Source of the DNA: an uncultured Bacteroidales bacterium
Lineage (GTDB): Bacteria; Bacteroidota; Bacteroidia; Bacteroidales; Bacteroidaceae
Reading direction: 5' to 3'
Assembly (NCBI GenBank): GCA_902766625.1
Contig: CACXEH010000047.1
Coordinates: 1-34,581 of the forward strand
DNA: 34,581 nt
The first letter of the stretch is position 1. Every line of letters begins with the position of its first letter. This document shows positions 33,366 through 34,581 of the stretch, one piece after another. The notes beneath the pieces were generated by a model. That model had not been told where the DNA came from, did no database searches, and saw only the letters and a program-made list of their open reading frames with translations. Position numbers and translations under genes: made by a program.

Positions 33366-34412
33366 TTATAAAATCGGATTATATTCGCCACCTGGTTTCC
33401 AGTCCAGTGTGACGCTGACACCGACATTTATGGCGTTGGTTACGACAGCTCCGTCGTCTCTGAGCGATGCTTTGATAATCTTGAGCTGTCCGGCGCGCAG
33501 TGGTGTCGCCATGTTCAGGACGCTTTGGGTCGTCGTACCGTTTTTAAGGGTGACATAGACTTTATATTGCCACAGGCCGTTTTCTGTGTATGTGTTGGCA
33601 AACGGCTCTTCAGTCTCAATGACCAACCTCTGCTGGAACGGTTCCCTTGACGGCAGACTCACCGTGCACAGGCACAGCTTTTTGCTGTTCTGCCCCATGT
33701 CGATATTGTCGGCTTTCACCGTGAGATTGTTATTGCGGAAAGTGAATGTACTGTCGCAGATGTTGAAACCTGTTGCGAAGCCCACGGCTTCAGCGCGTAT
33801 GCTTCTTATCTCTATGCCTGTGGTGTCGAGTACCAGTGCGGTGGCGCAGTTCACCATGTAGAGTTTCACATGGAATGTGGTGTCCACTTCAAGCACGTTG
33901 AGGGGTTGGCGTGCGGTAAAGATACCTGTGTTGAGCGACGTTATGGTGTCGGCGTTGATTTGCAGTAGTTTTGCCGTGTGGCACTTTTCGTCGCCTGTGA
34001 GGGTCACCAGCGAGTCGTTCTGCAGGTTTGCCACAGCGAGGTGCTGATACTGTCGTTTGGGCAGGTAGAGGGTATATGTCTTCTGATTATCGTTCATGAT
34101 GGCGGTCTGGTGGTCCAGTCGTATGGAGTCGTCCACGGTGTCGTAGAACGACAGATCCACATCATGTGCATAGTCGGTGAAGATGTTGCTGAGGTAGCTT
34201 CTCAGTGATGCGCCCACATATATATCGGTCTGTGTAGTCAGCTGTGTCTGCATCTCGGTCGTCATGTTGGTCACGAGGCGCAGCTCGTAGTTCAACTCGA
34301 AGTTGGACTCACAGTCGCTCAGGTCCTCATCTATGGAGTTGCATGCTGTCAGCAGTAACACCGTCAGTATTACAGCCGTCAGCCTGCTCATGAGTGTAAG
34401 TAATCTTTCCAT
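33366..34412 (-). CDS. FimB/Mfa2-family fimbrial anchor-like lipoprotein
   Basis: 348 residues with a leader and lipobox (LLTAC, Cys24) followed by the typical DLSDC segment (Cys31-Cys36 region). The end, GVSVTLDWKPGGEYNPIL, is characteristic of FimB/Mfa2-type proteins of Bacteroidales, which anchor and limit the length of type V fimbriae on the outer membrane. The two-domain beta-rich body is consistent with this. No major fimbrillin or tip-protein gene is inside the window. Partners may lie elsewhere, or to the right, though a terminator at 34501-34540 separates any upstream gene. It ends at an intrinsic terminator. Confidence 0.85.
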   Translation of the reverse strand: MERLLTLMSRLTAVILTVLLLTACNSIDEDLSDCESNFELNYELRLVTNMTTEMQTQLTTQTDIYVGASLRSYLSNIFTDYAHDVDLSFYDTVDDSIRLDHQTAIMNDNQKTYTLYLPKRQYQHLAVANLQNDSLVTLTGDEKCHTAKLLQINADTITSLNTGIFTARQPLNVLEVDTTFHVKLYMVNCATALVLDTTGIEIRSIRAEAVGFATGFNICDSTFTFRNNNLTVKADNIDMGQNSKKLCLCTVSLPSREPFQQRLVIETEEPFANTYTENGLWQYKVYVTLKNGTTTQSVLNMATPLRAGQLKIIKASLRDDGAVVTNAINVGVSVTLDWKPGGEYNPIL

Positions 34413-34494
34413 TGTGCTTGATGAACCTTTGAGTCTGTGTAGCGCTGAATGTTGTACCTTATTATTGATGTACGCGCGTAGTTAATATTGTTTT

Positions 34495-34540
34495 TATAAA
34501 AAAGGCGACCCTTGCACCCTGTTGCACAAGGGTCGCCTTT
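34495..34540 (-). terminator. Strong intrinsic terminator near the right edge
   Basis: AAAGGCGACCCTTG (34501-34514) pairs perfectly with CAAGGGTCGCCTTT (34527-34540): a 14-bp stem and 12-nt loop. The T run is on the minus-strand side (TTTTTTA), so it most likely ends a minus-strand gene entering from beyond the window. A minus frame with a stop at 34543-34545 is compatible, but too short to identify. Confidence 0.8.
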
Positions 34541-34581
34541 GCTTATTGGTTTATACTTTCAAACGTGTGTGTCTGATTAGA

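Overview
The window looks like a chromosomal segment of a Bacteroidales bacterium, most probably Prevotella or a close relative. The evidence is the Bacteroidetes -7 promoter element (TAnnTTTG) in front of many genes, lipoproteins with short lipoboxes, a FimB/Mfa2-type fimbrial anchor protein, type IX-secretion-like C-terminal domains, and housekeeping proteins of Bacteroidales type (six-domain ribosomal protein S1, peptidase T, KefB-like antiporter, L25). No rRNA, tRNA, CRISPR array, insertion sequence or phage gene was found.

Layout. 179-688: small lipoprotein (-). 874-6658: rpsA, rnz, a 104-residue protein that is almost only a sorting-type C-terminal domain, an L,D-transpeptidase lipoprotein, and a hemerythrin-LuxR regulator. 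The regulator is followed 14 bp later by a glycosyltransferase (6673-8133). 8134-8504: a gene-free stretch with an ordered palindromic repeat array (copy A). 8505-11354 (-): a redox-flavoured run of a 57-residue winged-helix protein, a metallo-beta-lactamase/rubredoxin fusion, an OhrR-like MarR regulator, a glutaredoxin-like protein and a secreted DNA/RNA nuclease. Upstream of it lies the 3' stump of a ZIP metal transporter. 11595-13596: two divergent SGNH hydrolases. 13916-20837 (+): lipoprotein aldose 1-epimerase, membrane pyrophosphatase and a large GHL10 glycoside-hydrolase-like protein. 20838-21224: gene-free stretch with repeat copy B. 21225-22898 (+): rplY, pth and an Hsp15-like S4 protein. 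22913-27317 (-): thioredoxin-like protein, KefB-like antiporter and pepT. 27377-33190 (-): two tandem paralogous secreted endonuclease/exonuclease/phosphatase-discoidin proteins. 33366-34412 (-): a FimB/Mfa2-like lipoprotein.

How the genes relate. The window mixes translation genes (rpsA, rplY, pth, rnz, Hsp15) with envelope and secretion functions (L,D-transpeptidase, GHL10, SGNH esterases, EEP-discoidin pair, fimbrial anchor) and redox or nitrosative stress functions (hemerythrin-LuxR, MBL-rubredoxin, OhrR-like, glutaredoxin-like).

The least explained structure is the pair of 111-bp intergenic elements (8234-8344 and 20894-21004). Each contains four 15-bp TTCC...GGAA palindromic units spaced at exactly 21 bp, with conserved flanks GCCCG and TATCGGC. 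I do not recognise them as a described family. They look like a mobile or structural intergenic repeat and are the best candidate here for something undescribed.
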